Assembly: GCA_934133165.1 (NCBI GenBank)
Contig: CAKPAW010000002.1
Location: 62,001-126,000 of the forward strand
From: an uncultured Clostridia bacterium
Lineage (GTDB): Bacteria; Bacillota; Clostridia; TANB77; CAG-508
Length of the DNA: 64,000 bases
Direction: 5' to 3'
Part shown: positions 1 through 8,634 of the stretch, in pieces
How the letters are laid out: each line of letters begins with the position of its first letter
How positions within the stretch are numbered: position 1 is the stretch's first letter
Made by a program: the position numbers and the translations under genes
Notes under the pieces: generated by a model
Seen by the model: the letters and a program-made list of their open reading frames with translations, nothing else
Told to the model about the DNA's origin: nothing
Database searches by the model: none

Positions 1-118
1 CTTTATGAAATAATATTTTTGATAAGTAATTAGAAAAAGTACTATAAAATTGTTGAAAATAGTGATATTCTGTGTTAAAATATGAAATACAAAAGGTTAT
101 AAACCTTTCGGAAAAATT

Positions 119-152
119 TCGGGAGGTAACAAAATGACCTCCTGAAAAAACT
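119..152 (+). promoter_or_regulatory. Leader hairpin with a three-codon upstream ORF
   Basis: Upstream of the first gene, GGGAGGT (121-127) is followed by ATG ACC TCC TGA, a possible Met-Thr-Ser upstream ORF. The ACCTCC of this ORF is complementary to the GGAGGT, so the ribosome site and the mini-ORF form one hairpin. A second ribosome site (AGGAGGG, near 160) serves the real gene. The arrangement is visible in the sequence; any attenuation role is inference. Confidence 0.35.
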
Positions 153-171
153 ATTAATAGGAGGGAAAAAA

Positions 172-456
172 ATGAAGATGTATTTTGATGCAGATGAAGA
201 AGTAAAGGTAAGAAGATACGGAAATACTCATTTAGTATCTAAAAACAAATTAGCAGATTTTTTAACAGCAGAGGAGGATGAAGACAATTTAGAATCAAGT
301 ACAGCTTCTAGCTTAGAGAATACTGTTATGTTAGGATATTTGCCATTTATAATGTCAATCACAATGACAAAAGAAAATCCTAATATCATTACATTATCTC
401 CTATTAAAGTTAGAATGGAGATAAGCGATAAACTTGCAGAATTTCTTGTATCATAG
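172..456 (+). CDS. Hypothetical protein, 94 aa
   Basis: Not recognised. A short acidic protein with no signal peptide or membrane segment and a central Ser/Thr-rich stretch near residues 42-50. The start is supported by AGGAGGG eight bases upstream. It is followed directly by a rho-independent terminator and a copy of the double-hairpin repeat described at 503-614, so it appears to be a single-gene transcription unit. It could be a small cytoplasmic regulator, but nothing in the sequence shows a function. Confidence 0.6.
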   Translation: MKMYFDADEEVKVRRYGNTHLVSKNKLADFLTAEEDEDNLESSTASSLENTVMLGYLPFIMSITMTKENPNIITLSPIKVRMEISDKLAEFLVS

Positions 457-462
457 CATAAA

Positions 463-503
463 AAAGAGAACTTTATTTAGTTAATTATAAGGTTCTCTTT
501 TTT
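463..503 (+). terminator. Rho-independent terminator
   Basis: AGAGAAC pairs with GTTCTCT around an AT-rich loop and is followed by six or more T residues. It closes the 94-aa gene and abuts the double-hairpin repeat. Confidence 0.7.
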
Positions 504-614
504 ATATAGTAGGAAATTTCTCCTAGTAGGAGAAATTTCCTACTATATAAATATGGCGAGCCTTAGATTTTCTTAAAATTTATATTTGATAGAAAATCTT
601 AGGCTCGTTTTTTT
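503..614 (+). repeat. Double-hairpin repeat family 1, copy 1
   Basis: Two consecutive hairpins. The first is nearly perfect (TATATAGTAGGAAATTTC / GAAATTTCCTACTATATA). The second pairs GAGCCTTAGATTTTCT with AGAAAATCTTAGGCTC and ends in seven T residues, so it looks like a terminator in its own right. Related copies lie at 36520-36631, 52238-52350 and, inverted, 58971-59083. Each copy starts in the T-run of a gene's own terminator and is oriented with that gene. Confidence 0.85.
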
Positions 615-677
615 GTTGATTTTAAACAAGTAATATGATAAAATACTTAACAATAATAAAAGATTAGGAGAAAAAAA

Positions 678-2489
678 TTGGAAGATAGAAAAAAATACAT
701 TAGAAATTTTAGTATAATTGCACATATAGATCATGGAAAATCAACTTTAGCAGATAGATTAATAGAAATAACAGGCGTTCTTTCAAAACGTGAGATGGAA
801 GCACAAGTGTTAGATAATATGGATATAGAAAAAGAACGAGGAATAACTATTAAATCTCAAGCAGTACGTATGAAATACAAAGCTAAAGATGGAAATGAAT
901 ATGAACTAAATTTAATAGACACACCTGGCCACGTAGACTTCAACTATGAAGTGTCTAGAAGTTTAGCAGCATGTGACGGTGCAGTACTTGTAGTAGATGC
1001 AAGCCAAGGAGTAGAAGCTCAAACACTTGCAAATGTATATTTAGCAATAGATAATAACCTAGAAATTTTACCAGTAATAAATAAAATAGATTTACCAAAT
1101 GCAAGACCAGACGAAGTAAAAAAAGAAATAGAAGATATTATAGGAATTCCAGCAATGGATGCACCTTGTATTTCAGCAAAATCTGGACTAAATGTAGAAG
1201 AAGTTTTAGAAAGAATTGTAACAGATTTACCGGCACCTACAGGAGACGAAAATAAAGCTTTAAAATGTCTAATATTTGATTCTTTGTACAATGATTACAA
1301 AGGAGCAATAGCATATGTTAGAGTAAAAGATGGAACAGTAAAAGTGGGGGACGAAATAATGCTTATGGCAGCTAAAAAGACTTTTACAGTAACAGAGGTA
1401 GGACATTTTGAACCAGGTACATATGAACCATGTGAGTACTTAGAAGCGGGTGAAGTAGGCTATATTGCAGCAAGTATTAAAAACTTATCAGACATTAGAG
1501 TTGGTGATACAATAACTTTAAAAAATAGTCCAGCAGAAGAACCTCTTCCAGGGTATAAAAAAGTAAATCCTATGGTATATTGTGGGATATATCCAATGGA
1601 TGGAAGTGATTACGAAAACTTAAAAGTAGCATTAGAAAAACTAAAATTAAATGATGCAGCATTAGAATACGAAGCAGAAACTTCAAATGCACTTGGTTTT
1701 GGATTTAGATGTGGATTTTTAGGTTTGCTTCATTTAGAAATAATAGAAGAAAGACTAGAAAGAGAATTTGACTTAAGCTTAATTACTACTTCACCATCAG
1801 TTATATACAAAGTTTATAAAACAGACGGGACAATGGTGGAACTATATAATCCATCAGATTTACCGGTTCCAAACGAGATATCATATATGGAAGAACCATT
1901 TGTTACAGCAGAAATTTTAACACCAAAAGAATATGTAGGAAATATAATGGAAATTTGCCAAAACAGACGTGGTAATTATATAGATATGAAATATTTGGAT
2001 GAAAATAGGGTAAACTTAATATATGAAATGCCATTAAATGAAATTATATATGATTTCTTTGATCAATTAAAATCAAGAACAAAAGGATATGCATCATTTG
2101 ATTATGAAATAAAAGATTATAGACGTTCAGAATTAGTAAAATTAGATATTTGGGTTAATGGTGAAGGAGTAGATGCATTATCATTTATAGTACATAAAGA
2201 TTCAAGTTATGAACGTGGTAAGAAGATGATAGAAAAACTAAAAACAGCAATACCAAGACAATTATTTGCAATACCAATTCAAGCAGTAATTGGAGGAAAA
2301 ATAATAGCAAGAGAAACAATTTCTGCAATGAGAAAAGATGTACTAGCTAAATGCTATGGTGGAGATATTACAAGAAAGAAAAAACTATTAGAAAAACAGA
2401 AAAAAGGTAAAAAGAAGATGCGTCAAATAGGAAATGTAGAAATACCACAAGAAGCATTTTTATCAGTGTTGAAATTAGATGAAGAATAA
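678..2489 (+). CDS. lepA: Elongation factor 4 (LepA), ribosomal back-translocase GTPase
   Basis: A translational GTPase of 603 aa, the usual length for LepA. The G1 loop AHIDHGKST is at residues 15-23, DTPGH near residue 81 and NKID near 135, followed by EF-G-like domains II, III and V and the LepA-specific C-terminal domain ending in a lysine-rich stretch. LepA acts on stalled or mistranslocated ribosomes. The start is a TTG codon eight bases after AGGAG; no in-frame ATG gives the conserved N-terminus. It stands alone downstream of the repeat at 503-614. Confidence 0.97.
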   Translation: MEDRKKYIRNFSIIAHIDHGKSTLADRLIEITGVLSKREMEAQVLDNMDIEKERGITIKSQAVRMKYKAKDGNEYELNLIDTPGHVDFNYEVSRSLAACDGAVLVVDASQGVEAQTLANVYLAIDNNLEILPVINKIDLPNARPDEVKKEIEDIIGIPAMDAPCISAKSGLNVEEVLERIVTDLPAPTGDENKALKCLIFDSLYNDYKGAIAYVRVKDGTVKVGDEIMLMAAKKTFTVTEVGHFEPGTYEPCEYLEAGEVGYIAASIKNLSDIRVGDTITLKNSPAEEPLPGYKKVNPMVYCGIYPMDGSDYENLKVALEKLKLNDAALEYEAETSNALGFGFRCGFLGLLHLEIIEERLEREFDLSLITTSPSVIYKVYKTDGTMVELYNPSDLPVPNEISYMEEPFVTAEILTPKEYVGNIMEICQNRRGNYIDMKYLDENRVNLIYEMPLNEIIYDFFDQLKSRTKGYASFDYEIKDYRRSELVKLDIWVNGEGVDALSFIVHKDSSYERGKKMIEKLKTAIPRQLFAIPIQAVIGGKIIARETISAMRKDVLAKCYGGDITRKKKLLEKQKKGKKKMRQIGNVEIPQEAFLSVLKLDEE

Positions 2490-2669
2490 GTTTTATATTG
2501 TATAAGTTACCTAAGGTAAAAAAGAGAAAAAGAGTACTAATAAGTACCCCTTCTCAAGCAATATTTAGTTTTTAGTTGCTGATAAAATTTTGCGTTAGCA
2601 AAATGATATACATATATAATAACATAAAATTATGTAAAATACAAGAAAGAGAAAGGATTTTGTAGAAAA

Positions 2670-3491
2670 ATGTCAAAAAATGAAAAGTACAATGAACAAA
2701 GAATGCAAAAAAAGAAACAAAATAACCAAAAGGGACAGATTAACCAAAAGGAAACGTCCCCAAAGGAGCAGGTAGAAGGAAGAAATGCTGTTTTAGAATT
2801 ACTGGAGTCTGGAAAAGATATAAATAAAATATACATAGAATCTGGTGAAAAAACTGGATCAATAAATAAAATAATAGCATTAGCAAAAGAAAATAAAGTA
2901 TTAATAAGCTACATAGATAAAAACAAAATGAGGCAAATGGCAATAACAGAAAACTATCAGGGAGTAATAGCAGTTGTACCACCTTATGAATATGTAGAAG
3001 TAGAAGATATATTACAAGAGGCAAAAGACAAAAATGAAGATCCTTTTGTTGTAATATTGGACGGAATAGAAGATATTCATAATTTGGGAGCAATAATAAG
3101 AACAGCAGAAACTGCTGGAGTGCATGGAATAATAATTCCTAAGAGGAGAGCAGCATCTGTAAATGCTACAGTAAATAAAGTGTCTGCAGGGGCTGTAGAA
3201 CATATGAAAATAGCAAGAGTAAATAATTTAAATGAAACAATAAAAGAACTAAAAGAATCAGGACTTTGGATTTGTGGTACAGACATGGATACAGAAACTT
3301 ATTATTATAATCAAGATTTAAAAGGGCCACTTGCAATAGTAATTGGAAGTGAGGGCTTTGGAATGAGCAGACTTGTAAAAGAAAATTGTGACTTTATAGT
3401 AAAAATTCCTATGAAAGGTAAAATAACATCTTTAAATGCTTCAGTATCAGCAGGAATAGTTATATATGAAGCAGTAAAACAAAGAAATTAA
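2670..3491 (+). CDS. rlmB: 23S rRNA (guanosine-2'-O-)-methyltransferase RlmB/TrmH family
   Basis: SpoU/TrmH (SPOUT) methyltransferase of 273 aa. An N-terminal substrate-binding domain begins at EGRNAVLELL (about residue 33). The catalytic knot carries NLGAIIRTAETAG (about 131-143), IVIGSEGFGMS (about 222-232) and SLNASVSAGI (about 250-259). The family 2'-O-methylates G2251-type guanosines. Oddity: residues 19-32 are encoded by a 42-bp copy of the GTCCCC palindromic repeat, inserted in frame before the first domain. The N-terminal 30 residues are otherwise Lys/Gln-rich and probably disordered. Confidence 0.93.
   Translation: MSKNEKYNEQRMQKKKQNNQKGQINQKETSPKEQVEGRNAVLELLESGKDINKIYIESGEKTGSINKIIALAKENKVLISYIDKNKMRQMAITENYQGVIAVVPPYEYVEVEDILQEAKDKNEDPFVVILDGIEDIHNLGAIIRTAETAGVHGIIIPKRRAASVNATVNKVSAGAVEHMKIARVNNLNETIKELKESGLWICGTDMDTETYYYNQDLKGPLAIVIGSEGFGMSRLVKENCDFIVKIPMKGKITSLNASVSAGIVIYEAVKQRN
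2725..2766 (+). repeat. GTCCCC-type palindromic repeat inside rlmB
   Basis: The stretch from ACCAAAAGGGACAGATTAAC to the ACGTCCCCAAAGG end is nearly identical, inverted, to the intergenic copy at 28617-28657 and similar to the copy inside addA (19257-19305). It occupies whole codons here and encodes a Gln-Lys-Gly-Gln...Lys-Glu-Thr-Ser-Pro segment without breaking the frame. Confidence 0.85.
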
Positions 3492-3545
3492 ATAATCATG
3501 TTTTGTGTTATTAAAATCTAATAAAAATCAAAGGAGGAAACAAAA

Positions 3546-5051
3546 ATGCACTATGGAAGAAAAAGAGCAATTATAATTGCAAGTATAATAATTGGAGTAC
3601 TATTAATATTAGGAATAGGGGGAACAATATTATATTTAAAAACAGATATATTTAAGTCAAATCAAAGTTTATTTTTTAAATATATAGAACAAGCAGCAAA
3701 AGGAATAGAATATACACCAAATGCAAATATGACAAATAATATTAATAGAATAAAAGAAGAACCTTTCACATTAGCGGGAAATTTAAGCTATGAAACAGAT
3801 GAAAAAAATAATCCTACAAAAAATGCATTAAAAAATATGAAGTTTGTAGTAGAAGCAAAAGTAGATAATTCTGCAAAAAAAGCATATGGAATAGGAACAT
3901 TAAAAAGCAATAATCAAGACTTATTTAAATTAGAATATGCAAATACAGATAATATATATGCTCTAAAATCAGATGAAGTAGTAACAGCATTTATTGGAGT
4001 AGAAAATCAAAATTTAAAAGTTTTAGCTCAAAAATTAGGAATAACAAATACAAGTAATATTCCAAATAGTGTAGCACCAATACTTAATTTATGTGAAACA
4101 TTAAATTTAACAGAAGATGAAAAATCACATATATATGAAACATATATGCCAGTATTAGAACAAAATATAGAAAAAAGTAATTTTACAAAAAATAAAGATA
4201 TTGCAATAAGCAGAGATGGAGTAGTTTATAATACTACAGGATATCGTTTAGAATTAAGTGCCTCTGAACTAAAACAAATAGAAATAAAACTATTACAAGC
4301 ATTAAAAGAAGATAGCATAACATTAAACTTAATAACAACCAAAGCTAAAACATTTAATTTAGAGGAAAAATATACTCAAATAAATACTTTGGTTCAAGAA
4401 ATAGATAGTTTAATAAATAAAATAAATAAAGAAAGTACAAATTCACAAGACGGAATAATCATTACTGTCTATGTAGAAAATGGAAAAGTAGTAACAACAG
4501 AAATAATATATAAAAATGAAGTTAAATATACTATTTATGGTCAAAAAGAAAACAATGCAAATAGTTACTATATATTAATAGAAAATTTGAGTACCACAGA
4601 GGAATATAACAAAATAGAGATAAAAACTGAAGAAACTAGTAGCAACAATTCATCAACTTTAAGTGTATTAATTAATATAAATAATAAAAAAGGAATAGAA
4701 GTTTATTTAGAAAATGCAAATGATAATGAAGAAGATACTTTTAAAACAAATTGTGAAGTAACTATTAATGAAGAAGATAATAAAAATTCTATATTAAGCT
4801 ATGAACAAGAAATAGCCTTCAAAGAAAGTATTACAGATATAGTAAAAATAGATAGAAATAATTGTGCAGTATTGAATGACTATCCAACAGAACAACTACA
4901 AGTATTAGTAAAAAGCTTAGTACAAAGAGTACAAGAACTTATAAATCAAAAGGCACAAGCTGTTGGAATTCCACTAAATATTAATGTACAAGGAAATGCA
5001 GATACAACTGATAGTACTGAGAATAGTGTGGATAATAATACACAAGAATAA
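3546..5051 (+). CDS. Membrane-anchored extracytoplasmic protein of unknown function, 501 aa
   Basis: One transmembrane helix at about residues 9-30 follows a short basic N-terminus. A long Asn/Lys/Glu-rich, probably beta-rich, extracellular part follows, with no cysteine cluster or sorting motif. The C-terminal 25 residues are Asn/Thr/Asp-rich and low-complexity. I recall similar proteins in Clostridia annotated only as domains of unknown function (possibly DUF6583), but this is not certain. The start has AAAGGAGG at the right spacing. It lies 55 bp after rlmB and may be cotranscribed with it. Confidence 0.7.
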   Translation: MHYGRKRAIIIASIIIGVLLILGIGGTILYLKTDIFKSNQSLFFKYIEQAAKGIEYTPNANMTNNINRIKEEPFTLAGNLSYETDEKNNPTKNALKNMKFVVEAKVDNSAKKAYGIGTLKSNNQDLFKLEYANTDNIYALKSDEVVTAFIGVENQNLKVLAQKLGITNTSNIPNSVAPILNLCETLNLTEDEKSHIYETYMPVLEQNIEKSNFTKNKDIAISRDGVVYNTTGYRLELSASELKQIEIKLLQALKEDSITLNLITTKAKTFNLEEKYTQINTLVQEIDSLINKINKESTNSQDGIIITVYVENGKVVTTEIIYKNEVKYTIYGQKENNANSYYILIENLSTTEEYNKIEIKTEETSSNNSSTLSVLININNKKGIEVYLENANDNEEDTFKTNCEVTINEEDNKNSILSYEQEIAFKESITDIVKIDRNNCAVLNDYPTEQLQVLVKSLVQRVQELINQKAQAVGIPLNINVQGNADTTDSTENSVDNNTQE

Positions 5052-5109
5052 TATTTAATTTATATCATTAAAATTATAACAAAACGAATTGTAAAATTCA
5101 CAAAAAATA

Positions 5110-5137
5110 TTGACGAAATCTAAAAAAGTAGTATAAT
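5110..5137 (+). promoter_or_regulatory. Sigma-A-type promoter of the thrS T-box
   Basis: TTGACG (5110-5115), a 16-bp spacer, then TATAAT (5132-5137), about 25 bp before the T-box leader. Confidence 0.65.
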
Positions 5138-5159
5138 AGAAATATAGTAAAAATAAAAA

Positions 5160-5384
5160 CAAAAATGAGACAAAGTAAAATTAAGGTTGCTTAAAGAGAA
5201 TACTTGTCACCGGCTGAAAGCAAGTAAAAGTAAACAAATTTGAAAAACTACCTCATTAGTTGCTAGTAAAAAGCTAGACGTATTTACCTGCGTTAAAGGA
5301 GTAAATTAAGTAAAAAATAGGATGGAACCGTGTAAAAAGCACTCCTAGGTATATGTAAAAATATATCTAGAGAGTGCTTTTTTT
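5160..5384 (+). promoter_or_regulatory. T-box leader (threonine-specific) with terminator
   Basis: Stem I is closed by ATGAG (5165) and CTCAT (about 5252). The T-box TGGAACCGTG is at 5323-5332 and is followed by a terminator hairpin (GCACTC...GAGTGC plus T-run, to 5384). The candidate specifier stretch ACTACC at 5247-5252 contains ACT and ACC, both threonine codons, which fits thrS downstream. In the family, uncharged tRNA-Thr pairs with the specifier and T-box to favour the antiterminator. Confidence 0.9.
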
Positions 5385-5454
5385 GTATTTTTTGCACATA
5401 AAAAATTGCAGACAAATATAAAATTAGGTTACCAACCAAAAGGGGGAATATAAA

Positions 5455-7227
5455 ATGTTTAAAATTAAATTAGACGGAGGAAAAACAATGGAAGTAGAAG
5501 AAAGTATGTATTGGCATACAACAGCTCATATTTTAGCACAAGCTGTTAAAAGATTATTTCCAAATTACAAATTAACAATAGGTCCAGCAATAGAAAATGG
5601 ATTCTATTATGATTTTGATGTAGAAAAACCATTTACAGAAGATGATATATCTGCATTAGAAGAAGAAATGAAAAAAATAATTAAAGAAGATTTAACTATT
5701 GAAAGATTCGAACTTCCAAGAAAAGAAGCTATTAAATTAATGGAAGAAAGAGAAGAACCATACAAAGTAGAATTAATTAGAGATTTACCAGAAGGAGAAG
5801 TAATATCATTTTATAAACAAGGTGAATTTGTTGACCTTTGCCGTGGTCCACATTTACCTTCAACAGGAAAAGTTAAAGCAATAAAATTAACTTCAATGTC
5901 TTCAAGCTATTGGAGAGGAGATGCTAATAACCAAACATTACAAAGAGTTTATGGAATTTCTTTCCCAAAGGCATCTGAACTTGAAGAATATTTAACAAAA
6001 TTAGAAGAAGCAAAACAAAGAGACCATAGAAAACTAGGTAAAGAACTAGGAATTTTTATGACTCATGACTTAGTAGGAAAAGGACTTCCAATGTACTTAC
6101 CAAATGGTTGCATGGTATGGGATTTATTAGAAAATTATATTAAAGGAAAAGAAAGAAAATTAGGCTATAAGCATGTTTTAACTCCACCACTAGCAAGCGT
6201 AGATTTATATAAAACATCAGGACACTGGGAACATTACAAAGATAGTATGTTTCCTAAGATGGAAGTTGAAGGAGAAGAATTTGTACTTCGTCCAATGAAC
6301 TGCCCACATCATATGATGATATATGCAAACAGTATACATTCATACAAAGATTTACCAATTAGAATTGGTGAAATTGCAAGAGATTGTAGATATGAAGCAA
6401 GCGGAACATTAAAAGGAATAGAAAGAGTTAGAACATTCTGTCAAAACGATGCTCACTTATTTGTAACACCAGAACAAATAGAATCTGAATTTAAAGCAGT
6501 TGTAGATTTAATTCTAGAAGTATACAAAGAATTAAATATAACAGATTATCATTTTGAGTTGTCATTAAGAGATCCTAAAGATAAAGTAAAATATCATCCA
6601 GATGACGAAATGTGGGATAATGCTGAAAATAAATTAAGACAAGTATTAAATGATATAGGAATTGAATATGAAGAAAAAATAGGTGAAGCAGCATTCTATG
6701 GACCAAAACTAGATGTTCAAGTAAAACCAGCAGTAGGAAATGAATATACATTATCTACATGCCAATTAGATTTCTGTTTACCAGCTAAATTTAATTTAGC
6801 ATATATAGATAAAGATGGAGTAAAGAAAACTCCAGTAGTTCTTCATAGAGCAATATTAGGAAGTATAGACAGATTCATGGCTTACTATTTAGAAGAAACA
6901 AAAGGTGCTCTTCCAACTTGGCTTGCACCGGTTCAAGTAAAAATACTTCCAATTACAGATAAACAATTAGACTATTGCAAAAAAGTAGAACAAGAGTTGT
7001 TAGATAAAGATATAAGAGTTGAATTAGATGACAGACAAGAAAAAGTAGGATACAAAATTCGTGAGGCTCAAATGGAAAAAATTCCATATATGTTAATAGT
7101 TGGAGATAAGGAAATAGAAGCAAATGCAGTAGGAGTAAGAACAAGAAAAGATGGAGATATTGGACAAATGAAAGTAGAAGACTTTATTTCTAAAATTGAA
7201 GAAGAAATAAAAAACTATAGCTTATAG
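5455..7227 (+). CDS. thrS: Threonyl-tRNA synthetase lacking the N-terminal TGS domain
   Basis: Class II synthetase of 590 aa, about 50 shorter than usual. The editing domain is complete (HTTAH near residue 21, CRGPH near 131). The catalytic core has RPMNCPHH, a motif 2 arginine region near CRYEASGTLKGIERVRTF, and the motif 3 stretch HRAILGSIDRFMAYYLEE, with zinc ligands Cys, His and His. The anticodon-binding domain is C-terminal. Only about 15 residues precede the editing domain, so the TGS domain is missing. The start has a GGGGG-type ribosome site, and no upstream in-frame coding is visible because the T-box terminator lies there. Confidence 0.96.
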   Translation: MFKIKLDGGKTMEVEESMYWHTTAHILAQAVKRLFPNYKLTIGPAIENGFYYDFDVEKPFTEDDISALEEEMKKIIKEDLTIERFELPRKEAIKLMEEREEPYKVELIRDLPEGEVISFYKQGEFVDLCRGPHLPSTGKVKAIKLTSMSSSYWRGDANNQTLQRVYGISFPKASELEEYLTKLEEAKQRDHRKLGKELGIFMTHDLVGKGLPMYLPNGCMVWDLLENYIKGKERKLGYKHVLTPPLASVDLYKTSGHWEHYKDSMFPKMEVEGEEFVLRPMNCPHHMMIYANSIHSYKDLPIRIGEIARDCRYEASGTLKGIERVRTFCQNDAHLFVTPEQIESEFKAVVDLILEVYKELNITDYHFELSLRDPKDKVKYHPDDEMWDNAENKLRQVLNDIGIEYEEKIGEAAFYGPKLDVQVKPAVGNEYTLSTCQLDFCLPAKFNLAYIDKDGVKKTPVVLHRAILGSIDRFMAYYLEETKGALPTWLAPVQVKILPITDKQLDYCKKVEQELLDKDIRVELDDRQEKVGYKIREAQMEKIPYMLIVGDKEIEANAVGVRTRKDGDIGQMKVEDFISKIEEEIKNYSL

Positions 7228-7413
7228 TGCAAAGGTCATTTGAATTTAAATAAAGGTAATAAGTAAAAAATAATTACAAGTGACGATAAAATAAAAATAT
7301 TATAAAAAAATTTCCAAAAAAAGGAATATTATAAAAACACTTGAAATATAATTAATATTGTGCTATATTATATTTTAATACTTTTTTTAAACAAAAAAGG
7401 AGGGGAAGGCAAA

Positions 7414-7704
7414 ATGACACGGGACAACATCACTCTCGAAGCATTAGCTAAAGAAGCAACTCCATATGATCAAAGTGTATGTGGACAAGGAAAATTGTTG
7501 GAATTGGTAAAAAAATATCCAAATTTAGGAGAACAATTTCAACAGGTTGTTACAGAAAAGTTTTTAACTAGGATTGAGGAAGTAGGAAAATGTTATTTTA
7601 TAATAAATAACAAATCTTACAAGGCAAGAAAAAATTTACCCAAAAGCGTAAGAATTAGCTATTGTGGTCAGAGCAAGGATCCAGTAATATCAGTTGATAT
7701 TTAG
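7414..7704 (+). CDS. Hypothetical protein, 96 aa
   Basis: Not recognised. The ATG at 7414 is preceded by AAGGAGGGG, making it a better start than the in-frame ATG at 7360, which lies in poly-T-rich promoter-like sequence. No membrane segment; two cysteines (near residues 24 and 88). Its first codons (ACA CGG GAC AAC ATC ACT CTC) are unlike the AT-rich usage of neighbours and include the only in-frame CGG in a long gene of this window that is not at a frameshift. This may hint at recent acquisition. A terminator follows. Confidence 0.55.
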   Translation: MTRDNITLEALAKEATPYDQSVCGQGKLLELVKKYPNLGEQFQQVVTEKFLTRIEEVGKCYFIINNKSYKARKNLPKSVRISYCGQSKDPVISVDI

Positions 7705-7728
7705 CTGATAAAAGCAAAAAAGCAAGAA

Positions 7729-7754
7729 GAGAGGTTTAATAGCCTCTTTTTTTG
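7729..7754 (+). terminator. Rho-independent terminator
   Basis: AGAGG/CCTCT stem followed by seven T residues, between the 96-aa gene and rqcP. Confidence 0.7.
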
Positions 7755-7795
7755 TAGTATACTAAATGAGAAAAATATAGTAAAGGAGAACAAAA

Positions 7796-8032
7796 ATGAG
7801 ATTAGATAAATTTTTAAAGGTATCAAGAGTAATAAAAAGAAGAACTATTGCAAATGAAGCAGCAGATGGAGGCAGAGTTATAGTTAATGGAAAAGTTGTA
7901 AAACCAAGTTATGAAGTAAAAGTAGGAGATATTGTAGAAATAAAATTTGGAGATAAGATTTCAAAATTTGAAATAACAAAAATACCTACTACTATAGGAA
8001 AAGAAATCGGAGAATTGATAAAAGTCTTATAA
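7796..8032 (+). CDS. rqcP: S4-domain RNA-binding protein RqcP (YabO/HslR family)
   Basis: A 78-aa protein consisting almost wholly of an S4 domain: MRLDKFLKVSRVIKRRT at the N-terminus, then the GGRVIVNGKVVKPSYEVKVGD core. In Bacillus the family stabilises the P-site tRNA during RqcH-mediated C-terminal tailing of stalled 50S peptides, a quality-control role. The length matches the family. The start has AAAGGAG at good spacing. The neighbours give no further hint; lone rqcP genes are common. Confidence 0.88.
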   Translation: MRLDKFLKVSRVIKRRTIANEAADGGRVIVNGKVVKPSYEVKVGDIVEIKFGDKISKFEITKIPTTIGKEIGELIKVL

Positions 8033-8150
8033 AAATATTGTATATGCAAAAACATTGAATAAAAACAATTGAAAAACAGAAAAAAATGATATATAATGAA
8101 AAATATAATTAAGTAGTGACTTCTATTAAATGTTTTTAAGGAGGACTTTT

Positions 8151-8285
8151 ATGAAAAATGTACTAATGTTTTTGTTAGGTTTTTTTGTAGGAAGTGCAAC
8201 AATTTTGTGCTTTGAAATTAAAGGACAGCGTATAAGAGAAGAGAAGGAGGAACAACGAAAGATAAAAAAATATGATAGTTATTAG
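8151..8285 (+). CDS. Small membrane protein, 44 aa
   Basis: A short ORF with a strong AAGGAGGA ribosome site. One transmembrane helix (about residues 4-21, with GFFVG) is followed by a highly charged Lys/Glu/Arg tail. The design resembles the small DUF3789-type proteins often found near mobile DNA, but the match is by impression only. It lies just before an IS3-family remnant. Confidence 0.5.
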   Translation: MKNVLMFLLGFFVGSATILCFEIKGQRIREEKEEQRKIKKYDSY

Positions 8286-8320
8286 TAAAAAGAGTAATAC
8301 CAAAGGGGCAGATATAAAAA

Positions 8321-8505
8321 TGTACTGAACCCAAAAAATCGGACATTTTTTTATTAGGTATTAGGCAGCCTGGGAATGAACTCTGTATTGTACAGGGCTC
8401 ATTCCTTTTAATTTGCCCTTTATCCTTTTATTATTATAATAATCTATATATTCTACTATATCATTTTCTAATTCTTCTATCGTTTTATATAATAAAAATT
8501 TTCAT
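8321..8505 (-). pseudogene. IS3-family transposase remnant (OrfB C-terminus plus one IS end)
   Basis: Minus-strand codons from about 8489 to the stop at 8361 read YKTIEELENDIVEYIDYYNN, then KRIKGKLKGMSPVQYR and HSQAA. This is the conserved end of the IS150/IS3-type DDE transposase. Beyond the stop, TGTACTGAACCCAAAAAATC (from 8321) is a typical terminal repeat of this group. The rest of the element, including the DDE catalytic part and the other end, is gone. The immediate flank (8490-8634) holds only AT-rich intergenic sequence before the ABC exporter. Confidence 0.85.
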
Positions 8506-8634
8506 CATGCGAGTATACAAAAAGATACATATTCACATAAAATTCACATTCTGTTTATTGACAAATATTGGGTTATCACATATAATTCTTAAGTTAATAA
8601 AATGTAAGAGTATATAGGAAAAAGGAGAATAAAA

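Noticed and set aside
7414..7440. A fourth CGG frameshift in the 96-aa gene
   Set aside because: Skipping a base at ACA CGG GAC leads to a stop within seven codons, while the unshifted frame stays open for 96 codons. It is therefore counted as an exception to the pattern.
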